Positions 12,631 through 25,040 of a DNA stretch of 64,000 nt are shown one piece after another. Origin of the DNA: Megascapheus bottae. Its lineage: Eukaryota > Chordata > Mammalia > Rodentia > Geomyidae. Positions within the stretch are counted from its first letter, which is position 1. Each line of letters starts with the position of its first letter. Where the stretch lies: positions 7,941,518 through 8,005,517 of the forward strand of contig JANJXV010000043.1 in assembly GCA_024803745.1 (NCBI GenBank), read 5' to 3'. Under the pieces are notes generated by a model. That model did no database searches. It worked only from the letters and a program-made list of their open reading frames with translations, and was not told the DNA's origin. A program made the position numbers and the translations under genes.

Positions 12631-15176
12631 AGAGCAATTCTTAACAGATACAACAATATAGGAGAAAGTTGAATACAAAAATTCAGTCTCCACTATACTC
12701 AATCAAAGGCCACACTTAAGTGAATGCGGGTACACTGAAGTTGCACAGGGAAGAATAAAAAACTCCGTTTAGTCAGAACAATTCCTAGCGGATAGAGAAA
12801 TGCAGGACAAAGATCAATGCAAAAATTCAGTCTACAATTATACTGGATAAAAGACCTTAAAGAAGTAAATCAGACACCCTGAAGTTTCATATGGAAGAAT
12901 AAAAGAACCTCTTTACACAGAAAAACTTAGCAGATACAACAATGCAGGAGGAAGTACAACACACAAAACCAGTCTTCATTATACCAGATCAAAGACCTCA
13001 AATAAGTGAAAGCAGATACACTAAACTTGCAGACAAAACAATTTTTAGCAGAGTTCACATTGCAGGAGGAAGTTCAACTCAAAAATCCAGTCTGCATTAT
13101 CCTGGATCAAAGACCTTGAAGAAATAAAATCAGATACACTGAAGTAGCATATGGAAGAATAAAAGACCCTGTTAAGACAGCGCAATTCTTTGCAGATAGA
13201 ACAACGCAACATGAAGTTCAATGCAAAAATCAGGTCTCCATTATACTGGATCAAAGACTTCGAAGAAGTAAAAGCAGATACCCTGAAGCTGCAAGTAGAT
13301 AAATAAAAGACCCCTTTGAAACCAAACAATACTTAGCAGAGAGAAAAATGCTGGAGGAAGTTCAACGCAAAAATACAGTCTCCATTACACTCGGTCAAAA
13401 ATGTTGTAAAGTAAAAGTAGATACACTGATGTTTCATATGGAAGAATAAAAGACCACATTGAGACAGAACAATTATTAGCAGAAAATAAAATGCCAGAGG
13501 AAGGTCGACGCAAAAACCCAGTCTCCATTATACTGGATCAACGACCTGGAAGAAATAAAAGCAGAATTTGCACAGGGCAGGATGAAAGACTCCATTTAGA
13601 CAGACCAAATCTTAGCAGGTAGAACAATTCAGGGCAAACTTGAATGGAAAAATCCAGTATCCCATATACAAGATCAGAGACCTTGAAGAAGTAAAACCAG
13701 ATACACTGAAGTTGCAGAGGGGAGAATAAAAGACTCGGTTTAGACAGACCAAATTTTAGCAGGCAGAACAATGGAGGAGGAAGTTCAACGCAAAAATCCA
13801 GTCTCCGATATCCTCGATCAACGTCCACGGAAATGTAAAAGCAGACAAACTGAAGTTGCATAAGGAGGAATTAAAGACCAGGTTTAGATAGAACAATTTT
13901 TAGCAGAGAGGACAATTCATGTGAAAGTTCCAGGCAATAATACAGTTTAAATTATACTGGATCAAATACCTCGAAGAGGTAAAAGCAGAAACACTAAAGT
14001 TGAATTTGGAAAACTAAAAGACCCCATTTAGACAGAATTCTTAGTAGACAGAAAAATGCAGGATGAAGTTCAACGCACAAATCCCGTGTTCACTATACTG
14101 GATTAAAGACAACGAAGAAATAAGATGAGATACATTCAAGTTGCATGTGAAAGAATAAAAAACTCCGTATACAGAAGAGCAATTCTTAAGAGATAGAACC
14201 ATACTGCACCAAGCTCAACTGAAAAATCGCGTCTCCATAACCATGGATCAAAGAAATCATAGTTATAACAGATTCACTGAAGTGGTATATGCAAGAATAA
14301 AAGACAAGGTTTAGACCGAAAAATTCTTAGCAGATATAACCATTCGGACCAAGTTCAACGCAAAAATCCAGTCTCCATTGTATGGGATCACAGACCTTGA
14401 ATAAGAGAAAGAAGATGCACTGAAGTTGCATATGGATGAACAAAAGAACCTTTTTAGACAGAGCAATCCTTTGCAGATACAACAATGCAGGAGGATGTTC
14501 AATGCAAAAATTCAGACTCCATTATACTGGAACAAAAACATTGAGAAGGAAAACCAGACACAATGAAGTTGCATATGGACAAATAAAAGCCCCCGTTTGG
14601 ATAGAGCAATTCTTAACAGATAGAAAAATGTAGGAGGAAGTTGAATACAAAAATTCAGTCTCCACTATACTGGATCAAAGGCCTCAATTAAGTGAAAGCA
14701 AGTACAGTGAAGTTGCCCAGGGATGATTAAAAATCTCTGTTCATTCAGAAAAGTTCCTAGCAGATGGAACTATGCAGGACAAAGATCAATGCAAAAATTC
14801 AGTCTACGTTATACTGGATAAATGACCTGGAAGAAATAAACTCAGATACACTGAAGGTGCATATGGAAGAATAAAAGAACGTGTTTAGACAGAACAATAC
14901 TTAGCAGACAGAACAAGGCAGGAGGAAGTTCAACGCACAAATACATTCTTCATTATACCGGATCAAAGACCTCGAATTAGTGAAAGCAGATACACTAAAG
15001 TTGCAGAGGGAAGAATAAAAGACCCCGTTTAGACAGCGCAATTCTTTGCAGATGAAACCATGCAACATGAGGTTCAATGCAAAAATCAGGTCTCCATTAT
15101 ACTGGATCAAAGAAGTCGAAAAAGTAAAGGCAGATACACTGAAGTTCACGTGGATAAATAAAAGACCCCGATGAGA
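12631..15176 (+). repeat. ~143-bp tandem repeat array 1 (L1 ORF2-derived satellite)
   Basis: About 17-18 diverged head-to-tail monomers. Spacing of the landmark 'gaataaaagac' gives steps of 137-146 bases, mostly 141-144. Other landmarks are 'cagatagaacaatgcagg', 'aaaatccagtctcc', 'tggatcaaagacctcgaag' and 'aaaagcagatacactgaag'. Each monomer resembles L1 ORF2 at 23757-23856 joined directly to 24102-24145. The monomer length is not a multiple of three and stops occur in all frames, so it is not coding. It lies between the 5' end of one L1 (12628) and a 5'-truncated L1 (15177). Confidence 0.93.
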
Positions 15177-16335
15177 GCTGAAGATATACAATGGAACAAA
15201 CACAGTCTATTCAATTATTCGTGCTGGCAAACCTGGGCAGCCATATGCAGAAAACTAAAAATTGACCCTAGCCTTTCACCATGCACAAGCATTAACTCAA
15301 AGTGGATCAAAGACCTCAAGATCATACTGGAAACCATGAAACTGCTACATGATAAAGTAGGAGAGACACTGGAACTCATAGGCACAGGCAACAGATTCCT
15401 AAACACAATCCCAGGGTCACAACAGATTGGAGAGAGACTTGATAAATGGGTCTACCTAAAAATAAAAAAGTTTCTGAACAGATAAAAACATAGTTGCAAA
15501 AGTAGAGAGACAGCCAACCAACTGGGAAAAGTTATTCACCAACAATTCATCTGGCAAATGCTTAATATCTAGTGTCTACAGGGAACTCAAGAAACTAATC
15601 CCCCAAAAACCCAATAAAGCATTCAATAAATGGGCAAGGGAACTAAAGAGACACCTATCAGAAGAAGAGATTAAAATGGCAGAAAAACATATGAGAAAAT
15701 GTTCATCATCTATGGTCATAAAGGAAATGCAAATAAAAACAACCCTAAGATACAACCTTACCCCAACAAGAATGGCCAAGATTTCGAACTCAGACAATGA
15801 TAGTTGCTGGCGGGGTTGTGGAGAAAAAGGAACCCTACTACGCTGCTGGTGGGAATGCAGACTAGTTCAGCCACTCTGGACAGCAGTGTGGAGGTTCCCT
15901 AAAGAACTGAAAATAGACCTTCCCTCTGATCCCGCCATACCACTTCTGGGCAACTATCCTGAACAGCATGACCAGGATATTATAAAGACACCTGCTCAGC
16001 TATGTTCATCTCTGCACTATTCACAAGAGCCAGGTGATGGAAACAATCCAGATGCCCTACTGCAGATGAATGGATACAGAAAATGTGGTATATATACACA
16101 ATGGAATTCTAAATAGCCAACAGACAAGATAAAATAATGGCATTCACAGGGAAGTGGATGAATCTAGAGTGAATCATGTTGAGTGAGACAAGTCAAGACC
16201 TAAGGAACAAAAGGCACATGTTATCCTTAATATGAGGCTATTAAGTCCAAAGAGTACAAGAGCGAAGACTCAGTAACTGCATACGCAAAGCTATGAACAT
16301 GGTAATGGAAATACAAACCTAACTATATAGATATA
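15177..16335 (+). mobile_element. L1 3' fragment (older family B), ORF2 C-terminus
   Basis: Degenerate ORF2 C-terminal coding. 15676-16116 reads [20 protein letters not shown] and then CWRGCGEKGTLLRCWWEC and PAIPLLGNY. Stops interrupt the upstream part (15171-15485 and after). The 3'UTR resembles family B copies on the minus strand at 41900-42633, 47106, 48482 and 57540, up to about 16335. The left end joins the satellite directly, after 'aaagaccccg'. Confidence 0.85.
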
Positions 16336-17540
16336 AATTCTCCCACTTGGATTTCCAAACCATAGTCTGAGCTGGGAGAGATATAAGATGGAATGAGCAA
16401 ACAAAGGACAGTTTAAGAGCACTAAGAATTGACCCCCTCCTTGAGCTGGCAACATTCCCAGAGCACAGGGGCATCCTGAAAGACCAGTCATATCATAGAT
16501 CACAAAGATGGTAGAGAAAGTTTCTGGCAATAGAAAAAGCCATGAAGTTAAAAAAAACTAACCATAATTGTTCCTCCGCTTCAAGATAATGCAAAATTAT
16601 AAAAATACAGTTTTAAGTGTCTAATTGTATCGATGCACCTCCACTATTTTGCACATAAGATATTAGAAATAACCAGCTACAACTTCAACTTATCTTGATC
16701 TTGGTAATAACCAAATAGAAAATTAAAGTGAAACCACTTTGGTTATCCTAAGTATAACAAAGGAAGACAAAAATATTACAAAGGGCAGATCCTTTCGGCA
16801 GGAATACATTTGAATATATAATTGAAAAAACGTATATATTTTCACTACGGAATCTAAGTCTTATTAATAACATTTTTAATTTTCAAAAAACTTATTTGTT
16901 TACATGTATTAAATAATTATTTTAAATTATAGAATTCAAACTATAAACCCATATGAAACACACACACAACTCCATATGCATATGTACACAGCCAGACTGA
17001 TGAAAAAATGATACATACTAGGATGGATTTCCATGGTAAAAGTTCTTAAACAATCAAAAACTAGTTTAACAAAGGAACATTTGAAAGCCAAAACATGTTT
17101 TGTCTGAGCTATAGGACTAAATGTAGACTGGTAGACAAATGGAGAGGAGAATGCTGACCAAATATGGTCATAATATTCAATTATACGTATGTGGAAAATG
17201 GAAATTTTAGGAGAGAGGTAGGGATCTATTAAATGGGTAGGGAGAATGACAGATATGCAATTAAGATACATTATAAACAAAAAGGATATGTTAAAATACT
17301 GCACTTTAGCACAATTACTTTAAAATTTAAAAGCATTCAATGGATTTTATTTTTTATAACTCGGAATTTTTTGTTGCACAGCAAGCTCTAGAAGCATTAA
17401 AATTAATCTAAGGGAGAGGAAGACATAAGATCAAATCATGAAATAAGAAAATGTTGAACTTTCTCGATGGCCAATGCAATTACCTTTTTCCACAGAGCTT
17501 AAATGTCTTCATACATAAAAAGTAACTGGATAGAACCAAG
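16336..17540. other. AT-rich intergenic stretch, nothing recognised
   Basis: Roughly 1.2 kb without a convincing gene. The longest minus-strand open frame (17304-16936) has no recognisable domain and lies in AT-rich sequence. It could be very old L1 or unique spacer. Confidence 0.55.
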
Positions 17541-18195
17541 GACACACTAAACCCACTAGTACAACGATGTTCATTGCAGCACTATTTACCATAGCAAATA
17601 TATGGAACCAACTCACATGCTCCTCAGTTGATGAGTGGATCAACAAGATGTGGTATTTATACACAATAGAATTCTATGCTGCAATCAGAAAGAATAACAT
17701 AGCCCCATTTGCAAGGAAATGCAAAGACTTGGAAAAAAGTGAAGTAAGCCAGACTCAAAGGAACATAGGTTCAATGGTTTCCCTCATTTGTCACAATTAG
17801 TATAAACCTTGGACTCTCCTAGCAGTTTACATAGGGCAAAACCTAGATACATAAGGCCATATAGGATGAGGCTAAATGAAAGGACCTCCAGGATATGGAA
17901 ACAAGAGCCATATAATGTGTGATTATTGTTTTTAATGTACTATGTTATTTCTCATCTCTTTTGTTGTCCCTTGGTTATCTCATATTCTTACAGTATCTTA
18001 CCTTGTTATCTGGTATATGGTATATATGTTTATTTGAAATAGGATAGGGAAGGGGAAAACAAGATGAGGGGAGGGCATAGGAGGAGGGAAACGGAGACAA
18101 AATCATGAGGGAGCATCAATGTTTGTGAAGTAATTCACCTCCTATCTGGCAAATATAATGTAACCCTTCTATTAATTACAATAAAAAAGAATATA
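17541..18195 (+). mobile_element. L1 3' end (family A), 5'-truncated
   Basis: Starts within ORF2 at a segment reading FIAALFTIANIWNQLTCSSV (near 17567-17626) and continues through the 3'UTR ('ggccatataggatgag', 'catattcttacagtatc') to a short A-rich tail ('attacaataaaaaagaa') at about 18190. Satellite sequence resumes immediately, so this L1 probably inserted into or next to the array. Confidence 0.88.
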
Positions 18196-18968
18196 CAAAA
18201 AAAATTAGCAGATAGACCAGTGCAGGTGGAAGGTCAAAGCAAAAATCCATTCTCCATTATACTGGATAAAAGACCTCGAAGAAGTAAAAGCAGATACACT
18301 AAAGATGCACATTGAAGAATATAAGACCTCGCGTAGACAGAACAATACTTAGCAGATGGAACAATGCAGGAGTAATGTCCACCGAAAAATCAAGTCTCCA
18401 TTTTATCGATCAAATATCTCAAAAAGTATACATAGATGCACTGAAGTTGCATATGGTAGACTAAAAGTCCCCATTTAGACAGAACAATACTTAGCAGATC
18501 GAATAATGAAGGAGAAAGTTCAACGCCAAAATCCTGTCTCCATTACACTGGATCAAAGACCTCGAAGAAGTAAACACAGATACACCGAAGTTGCATATGG
18601 AAGAATAAAAGACCCCATTAGGCAGAACTTTTCTTCCCAGATAGAACAATGGAACAGAAGGTTCAACGCAAAAATCCAGTCTCCATTTTACTTGGTCAAA
18701 TAGCTAGAAGAAGTAAAAGCAGATACACTGAAGTTGCACGTGGAAGAATAAAAGTCCCTGTTTATACAGAACAATACTTATCAGAGAGAACAATGCTGAA
18801 GGAGGTTCAACTGGAAAAATCCAGTCTCCATTATATTGGATCAAAGACCTCGAAGAATAAAAGCAGATACACTGAAGTTACATATGGAACAATAAAAGAA
18901 CCTATTTAAACTATTCTTACCAGATATAGCAATGCAACAGAAGTTTCAACGCAAAAATCCAGTCTCCT
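18196..18968 (+). repeat. ~143-bp tandem repeat array 2
   Basis: About five and a half monomers of the same satellite as 12631-15176, in the same orientation. The array is broken at 'aaaatccagtctcct' by insertion of the full-length L1 at 18969 and resumes at 25478. Bases 18953-18968 (aaaaatccagtctcct) form the left target-site duplication. Confidence 0.93.
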
Positions 18969-20190
18969 GTGAACAGAAGATGGCGCCGAGAGAATAGGGA
19001 TGCTGCCTAGCTCTCTCACAAAAAGAGAGAACCAGGGAGTCCCACGAGCCAACTATCTAAAGAAATCCACAACAACAAACTCAAAAAGCAACGGAGAAAG
19101 ACTCAAACCGGAAAAGAAATCCAGATAAAGCTCACATCCAACTTTCTCAAAGAATTCAGAATGCAAGGACCCCTCCCCCACCCCTTGCCACCGGCTTAGC
19201 CGCGAAAAGTTGCGGCGGATTTCTCCCTGACCCACAGAAACCAGCATTAGACCGGGCCAGGAGGAGACCCGAGGGGAGTGAAAGACTCCACACCACTGTG
19301 GAACATCCACAGATGGAACACAGAGGCGTGAGTATCACAGCACATCCCCAAATACATGGGGAAAGCAGATTGGTGCCAAGCAATAGAACTTAACTCAGAC
19401 CCCTCCACCCCGTCTGAGAAAGACAGACAGGAACAGGGGGGCAAGGAATATAGAATCCTGTCCCTTCCCTCAACAGGCCCCTCCCTGAGGCCATTGACTG
19501 GAGATTGACAGGCAGGCTACATAAGACCCAGCAAACCACAAAGGGAGGCGGAGCTGTCCCAACTCCCACCCGCCCAACGGGCTCAATTCCCAGCCTTCTG
19601 ACTGGAGACTGACAGGTGGGCGGACCCTAAGACTCAGCACCCCACCAGCGGAGGTGGAGCTGTCCCAGCTCCCACCTGCCCACCAGGCTCCTCTCCCAGG
19701 CCACTGGATCTGGAGAGAGGAGGGCGCTGGGAACCTGCCTTACAACAGCGGGAGGGGTGTGAGGCAAAATAGGAGCCAGCATCTGCCCCCCCTCAATTCT
19801 TGAGCGGGGCATCCTACAGCTGGGAATCCTGAGCAAGACAGCAACGAGGGACCCCCCACAATCACAGACTCTCTGAGAAAGCAGTAGAAACAGAGCAGGG
19901 ATCTGAACGGCCAACCAGCATCCAAGCTCACCTTCTGAGAATCAGAATGGCGCAGCTCAGCCCTAGGAGCCCAAGTCCTCAGCTGGGCCCCACCCTGGGA
20001 ACAGAGCTGTCTCCTCCTGGTCCTATTGAGAGCCCCTGGAAACTCTCAAACCCCAGACCCTTGTCTGGGGGCCGCCCTTGGAAGCAGCACAGGAAAACGT
20101 CTGCCCAGCTCGCTCAGACTGAAGCACGCAGATCCATTTCATGGCCCACTGTAAGGCCACTAGTTGGGCTGAGAGCTAGTCGTGCAGCAA
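18969..20190 (+). promoter_or_regulatory. L1 5'UTR / internal promoter, plus strand
   Basis: GC-rich leader aligning along its length with the minus-strand 5'UTR at 11390-12628. Similarity stops near 20190: both read through 'gagctagtc.tgcagca' and then differ. After it comes about 480 bases of AT-rich sequence without counterpart in the other element, before ORF1 begins. Confidence 0.8.
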
Positions 20191-20662
20191 GACATAAGTT
20201 TTATTCTAATACTTTTCAAACTTTGTAGTCAAATACGTTACCTACTTACCAACTTAGGTCAGTTATCCTTACACTATACCTTTTCTTCATTACTATAATA
20301 ATCTTACATTTCGACGTTAATCCTCTTGTACCTCCCCTGACCTCTCTCATTCTATTTTTCTATCTCAAGTCCTCTATTCGTTTTTAAACTCTTATAATAC
20401 ATGAACCTACACTTTGATGGCTGTTGAGCAATACTGTATATCTAGGTGTTCAATCATACTCTAGGCTCACAGGGGCTTAAAGACTATAGGGATTGGATTG
20501 AGAGGCTTATTGTTTTGGGTATAAATCGCTTATCAGTGGTTGTATTAGATTGGTATGCAAGTGCACAAAAAGAAAGACTGATAACACCAATCAAAATTTG
20601 TGAACATCTAATGTCTGCCAGCTACAGAGGTCTAGGTTGGTTATATCTGAAAAACTATAATC

Positions 20663-21828
20663 GTGTTGAGTAGTAACCTTGCTCCCATTTTCAAATGTAC
20701 AGAACAAAAAATTCAAGAAACAACATGCCCCACCCAATGTAAACAGACAATGGAACAGTCACTGGCAAACCTAGAGAAGACTCTTCCAAGTGCTATACAA
20801 ATGCAATTGATAAACATCATTAACGAAAAATGTGAAAATATAAAAAAAGAGATAAGGGAGGAAGCCATAGCTAAACAAGAGGAAACCATAAACAAGGTCA
20901 TAAGTGAAAAAGAAGAAGCCATAAAGGAGGCCATAATAAAGGTTTTTTTTTTAAAAAAGGATGAATTCATAGAATCCACAAATAAAAGGTGACCGAACTC
21001 CAGCAAATGTCCAAAGAAAATGAAGCTACTGAGCTAACCACTCAAATGGAACTCAAGGAGCTAAAGAAATCCATACATGATCTAAAAGAAGAGATGCAAG
21101 GCATCAAAAATGAGCAATTAGAAGCAAGGGAGATGAAAAATAAAGTAGATAGCTTTGATAGAAGGTTAGACAATGCAGAGGAGAGAATTTCTGGGGCTGA
21201 AGATAATTTAGTTGTTATAGAGAAAGAACAGAAAATGAGTCAATCTAAATCGAGGAAATATGAGAGAGTGCTTCAGGGGGTCCAAGATACAATTAGGAAG
21301 CCTAATTTAAGGCTAATTGGTATTGAGGAGTGTCTGGAGAAAGAGGTCATTGGTATTGGAAATGTACTTCAGGGAATCATCGCAGAGAATTTCCCAAATA
21401 TCCAGAAGGGCAGGCCCATCCAGATACAAGAAGCTTTTAGAACCCCAAACAGACCTGATGAGAAAAGAACATCCCACCGCCACATCATAATCCGAACTGA
21501 ATCAATAGAAACCAAAGATAGGATCCTAAAGGCAGCCAGGGAAAAGGGATCAATAACCTATAGAGGCAAACCAATAAGAATAACCCCAGATTTCTCAGCA
21601 GAGACCATGCAAGCAAGAAGTGACTGGAAGCATGTATGTCATGCCCTTAAGTCAAATAACTACCAACCAAGAATACTGTACCCAGCTAAGCTCTCATTCA
21701 TAACTGAGGGAACAATAAAAACATTCCATTCCAGGGAAAAGCTGCAACAATATGTAGCAGCAAAACCAACACTACAGAGAATTCTCAAAGATGTTCTATA
21801 CATAAAAACCAAAATAAATGCAATATAG
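20663..21828 (+). pseudogene. L1 ORF1 (RNA-binding chaperone), one frameshift
   Basis: L1 ORF1p is a trimeric RNA-binding protein. Residues from 20700 to 20992 form a glutamate/lysine-rich N-terminus, which shifts frame after a T-run/A-run near 20943-20958. The frame 20989-21828 (279 codons) holds a long coiled coil (MELKELKKSIHDLKEEM), the RRM region (LRLIGIEECLEKEV, IIAENFPNI, FRTPNRPDEKRT, SHRHIIIRT) and the C-terminal domain (ITPDFSAETMQARSDW, PRILYPAKLSFI). It is the best-preserved L1 protein in the window. Start codon choice is uncertain. Confidence 0.88.
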
Positions 21829-21929
21829 GTAAAGAAATGGCACCTAAACAGCATACCATCTAAGGACCAAAAGAACTCTCAAGACACAGGCCCTAATAAA
21901 AGCTTTTAAAAATGGTAGGACCTAATAAA

Positions 21930-24900
21930 TATCTCTGAATCCTAAATCTCAATATCAGTGAACTTAACTCTCCAATTAAACGGCATAGACTGTATAGTTG
22001 GATCAAAAAGCAAGAACCATTGTTCTGCTGTCTTCAAGAGACACATCTTACCCAAAAAAACAATCATCTTTTGAAAGTGAGAGGTTGGAATAACTCTATC
22101 AAGCTAACGGCCCCCATAAACATCCTGGAGTTGCCATCCTCATATCAGATAAAATAGACTTCAAACCAAAATTAGTAAGAAAAGACAAAGAAGGTTACTA
22201 CATACTACTAAAGGGATCTTTCCTCCAGGAAGACATAGCGATCCTAAATATTTACACATCCAATCCCGGAGCTCAGAACCTCATCAAGCACACTTTACTT
22301 TCACTGAAACCATACATAGGTCAAAACACAGTGATTGTGGTGACTTTACCACACGACTCTCACCTATAGACAGATAAACAAGGCAAAAACTCAACAGAGA
22401 AACCTTAGAACTGAACAACTATATAGACCAACTAGATCTAACAGACATCTGCAGAATATTCTACCCAACAGCAACACAAGATACATTTTGCTCAGCAGCA
22501 CATGGAACATTTTCCAAAATAGATCACATCTTAGGCCATAAAACAAACCTGGACAGATTCAGAAACACTGAAATTATTCCCTGCATGCTGTCAGATCACA
22601 AAGGCATCAAATTGGAACTGAACACACATCTCCACCAACGAAAACCCTGTAATTCATGGAGACTGAAAAACACATTGTTGAATCACCAATGGGACATCGA
22701 AGAGATCAGAACAGAAATCCAACATTTTATGAAATTTAATAATAAGGAGCACACAAAATACCAACTCCTTTGGGACACGGTAAATGCACTACTCAGAGGA
22801 AAATTTATAGCGCTGAGTGTCTACAACAACAAGTTGGAAAAATCGCAAACCAACAAGTTAATGTCTCACCCTAAGCTCCTGGAAAAAGAGTAACAAACCA
22901 ACCCTAATCCCAGTAAAAGAAAGCAAATTATTAAAATCAAAGAAGAATTAAATCGTTTGGAATACAAAAAAACTATAGAGAGAATCAACAAAACAAGCAG
23001 TTGGTTGTTTTAAAGAATTAATAAAATTAACAAACCCTTAGCAAATCTTACCAAAAAAAGAAGACCGAAATAAACTAGGAATCCATTGAACTTTCCTCAA
23101 TATAATAAAGGCTGTAAATGACAAACCCACTGCTAGTATTACACTTAATGGTGAAAATCTAAAGCCATTCCTTCTAAAATCAGGAACAAGACAAGGATGC
23201 CCACTCTCTCCACTCCTCTTTAACATAGTATTAAAATTCCTAGCCAGTGCAATAATGCAAGAAGCAAGCATAAAGGGGATTCAAGTAGGGAAAGAGGAAG
23301 TAAAACTATCCCTGTTTGCAGATGATATGATTCTGTATATAAAGAATCCTGTAGACTCTAATCCCAAGCTCCTTGAGCTGATTCAAAGCTTTGGAAGGGT
23401 AGCAGGCTATAAAACTAACCGTCAAAAATCAACTGCCTTCCCTTACGCCACCAGTGAGAGGAACGTGGCAAAAATCAGGGAAGCAACTCCGTTCACAATA
23501 GCCTCAAAGAAAATAAAGTACCTAGGAATTAGCTTAACTAAGAATGCAAAGGACCTCTTTGATGAAAGCTTTAAAACCCTAAAACAGGAAATTGAAGCAA
23601 AACTAACAAAATGGAAAACCATCCATGCTCCTGTATTGGAAGAATCAACATTGTGAAAATGACAATCTTGCCAAGGGCTATTTACAAATTCATAGCAATA
23701 CCCATTAATATACCAATGGCATTCTTTAAAGAAATAGAAGAGGCAATTAAAAATTTCATATGGAATAATAAAAGACCCTGTATAGAAAAAAATACTTCTT
23801 AGCAGAAAGAACAGCGCTGGAGGAATTTCAATTCCAAACTTTAGACTCTATTACAGGTGTATCATAATCAGAACAGCTTGTGACTGGCACAAAAACAGGC
23901 CTGAAGACCAATGGAATAGAACTAAGGCCCAGATATTAAACCACAGATCTATGGCCACCTAATTTTGGAGAAGGGAGCCAAAAAATGGAATGGAAGAAAG
24001 ACAGCCTCTTCAACAAGTTGTGCTGGCAGAACTAGTTGAGCATCTGCAGAAAACTAAAGTTGGATCCTTCTTTGTCACCCTGCACTAGAATTAACTCCAA
24101 ATGGATCAAAGACCTGGAGGTAAAAGCTGACAAACTGAAAACTTTACAGGAAGGAATAGGAGATACACTAGGTCTCCTTGGCACAGGTCCAAATTTTCTT
24201 AATAAGGACAAAGAATCACAGTAAATCAGAGAAAGGCTGGATAAGTGGGACTGCATTAAACTACGGAGCTTTTGTATGGCAAAGGACATAGCTAGTAAAT
24301 TAATTAGGAAGCCTAAAGAGTGGGAGAAGATCTTCACCAACCAAACAATAGACAAAGGCCTCATATCTAAAATATATCAACAACTCAAAAAATTGAATCT
24401 CTCCGAAGTAACAACCATCCCATTAAAAATGGGCCAAAGACTTAAAGAGAGTCTTCTCTGAAGAAGATACAAAAATGGCCTGTAGACACATGAAGAAATG
24501 CTCAACATCTCTGGTCATAAAGAAATGCAAATCAAAACAACTCTAAGATTCCACCTCATTCCAGTTAGAATGGCCAGGATCAGGAAAACGAATTATAACA
24601 GATGCTGTAGGGGATGTGGCCAGGAGGGGTCACTACTACACTGTTGTTTGGAGTGCAAACTCGTTCAACCACTATGGAAAGCAGTATGGCAGCGCCTCAA
24701 AAGACTAAACATAGAGCTCCCCTATGACCCAGCAATTCCACTACTTGGCATTTACCCAATCATCCAGAATCTAGGGCATACTAAATCCACTAGCACAACA
24801 ATGTTCACTGCAGCACTATTTACCATAGCAAAGATATGGAACCAACCTAGGTGTCCCTCAGTTGATGAGTGGAGCAACAAATTGTGGTATTTGTACACAG

Positions 24901-25040
24901 TGGAATTCTAAGCTGATGTCAGAAAAAACAACATCGCCCCATTTGTTAGGAAATGGAAAGACTTAGAAAAAATCATATTAAGTGAAGTAAGCCAGACTCA
25001 AAGGAACTTAGTCTCAATCGTTTCCCTCATTCGTCATAAT
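21930..25040 (+). pseudogene. L1 ORF2 (endonuclease/RT), degenerate with internal deletion
   Basis: Endonuclease traces lie at 21960-22600 (CCLQETHL near 22030, SKIDHI near 22520). 22585-22893 is the linker region. After about 23070 the sequence jumps to the middle of the RT domain, indicating loss of the first RT part. RT continues with [20 protein letters not shown] (about 23175-23235) and the catalytic FADDM box at 23315-23329. The C-terminal region covers 23640-24990. Multiple stops make it non-coding. Confidence 0.88.

Noticed and set aside
11396..12656. Several 100-144 codon open frames on both strands in GC-rich DNA
   Set aside because: This is the L1 5'UTR. The frames overlap on opposite strands and follow from GC content, with no recognised domains.
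12631..15176. Regularly spaced similar units that might suggest a CRISPR array
   Set aside because: Units are ~143 bases with no constant-repeat/variable-spacer division, they match L1 ORF2, and the DNA is mammalian.
16936..17304. 122-codon minus-strand open frame in the AT-rich spacer
   Set aside because: No recognisable motif, AT-driven composition and no supporting context.
18506..18909. Overlapping open frames with repeated protein text (RSKxRYTEVAYGRIK type)
   Set aside because: They are satellite monomers read in one frame. The ~143-bp period is not a multiple of three and other monomers carry stops.
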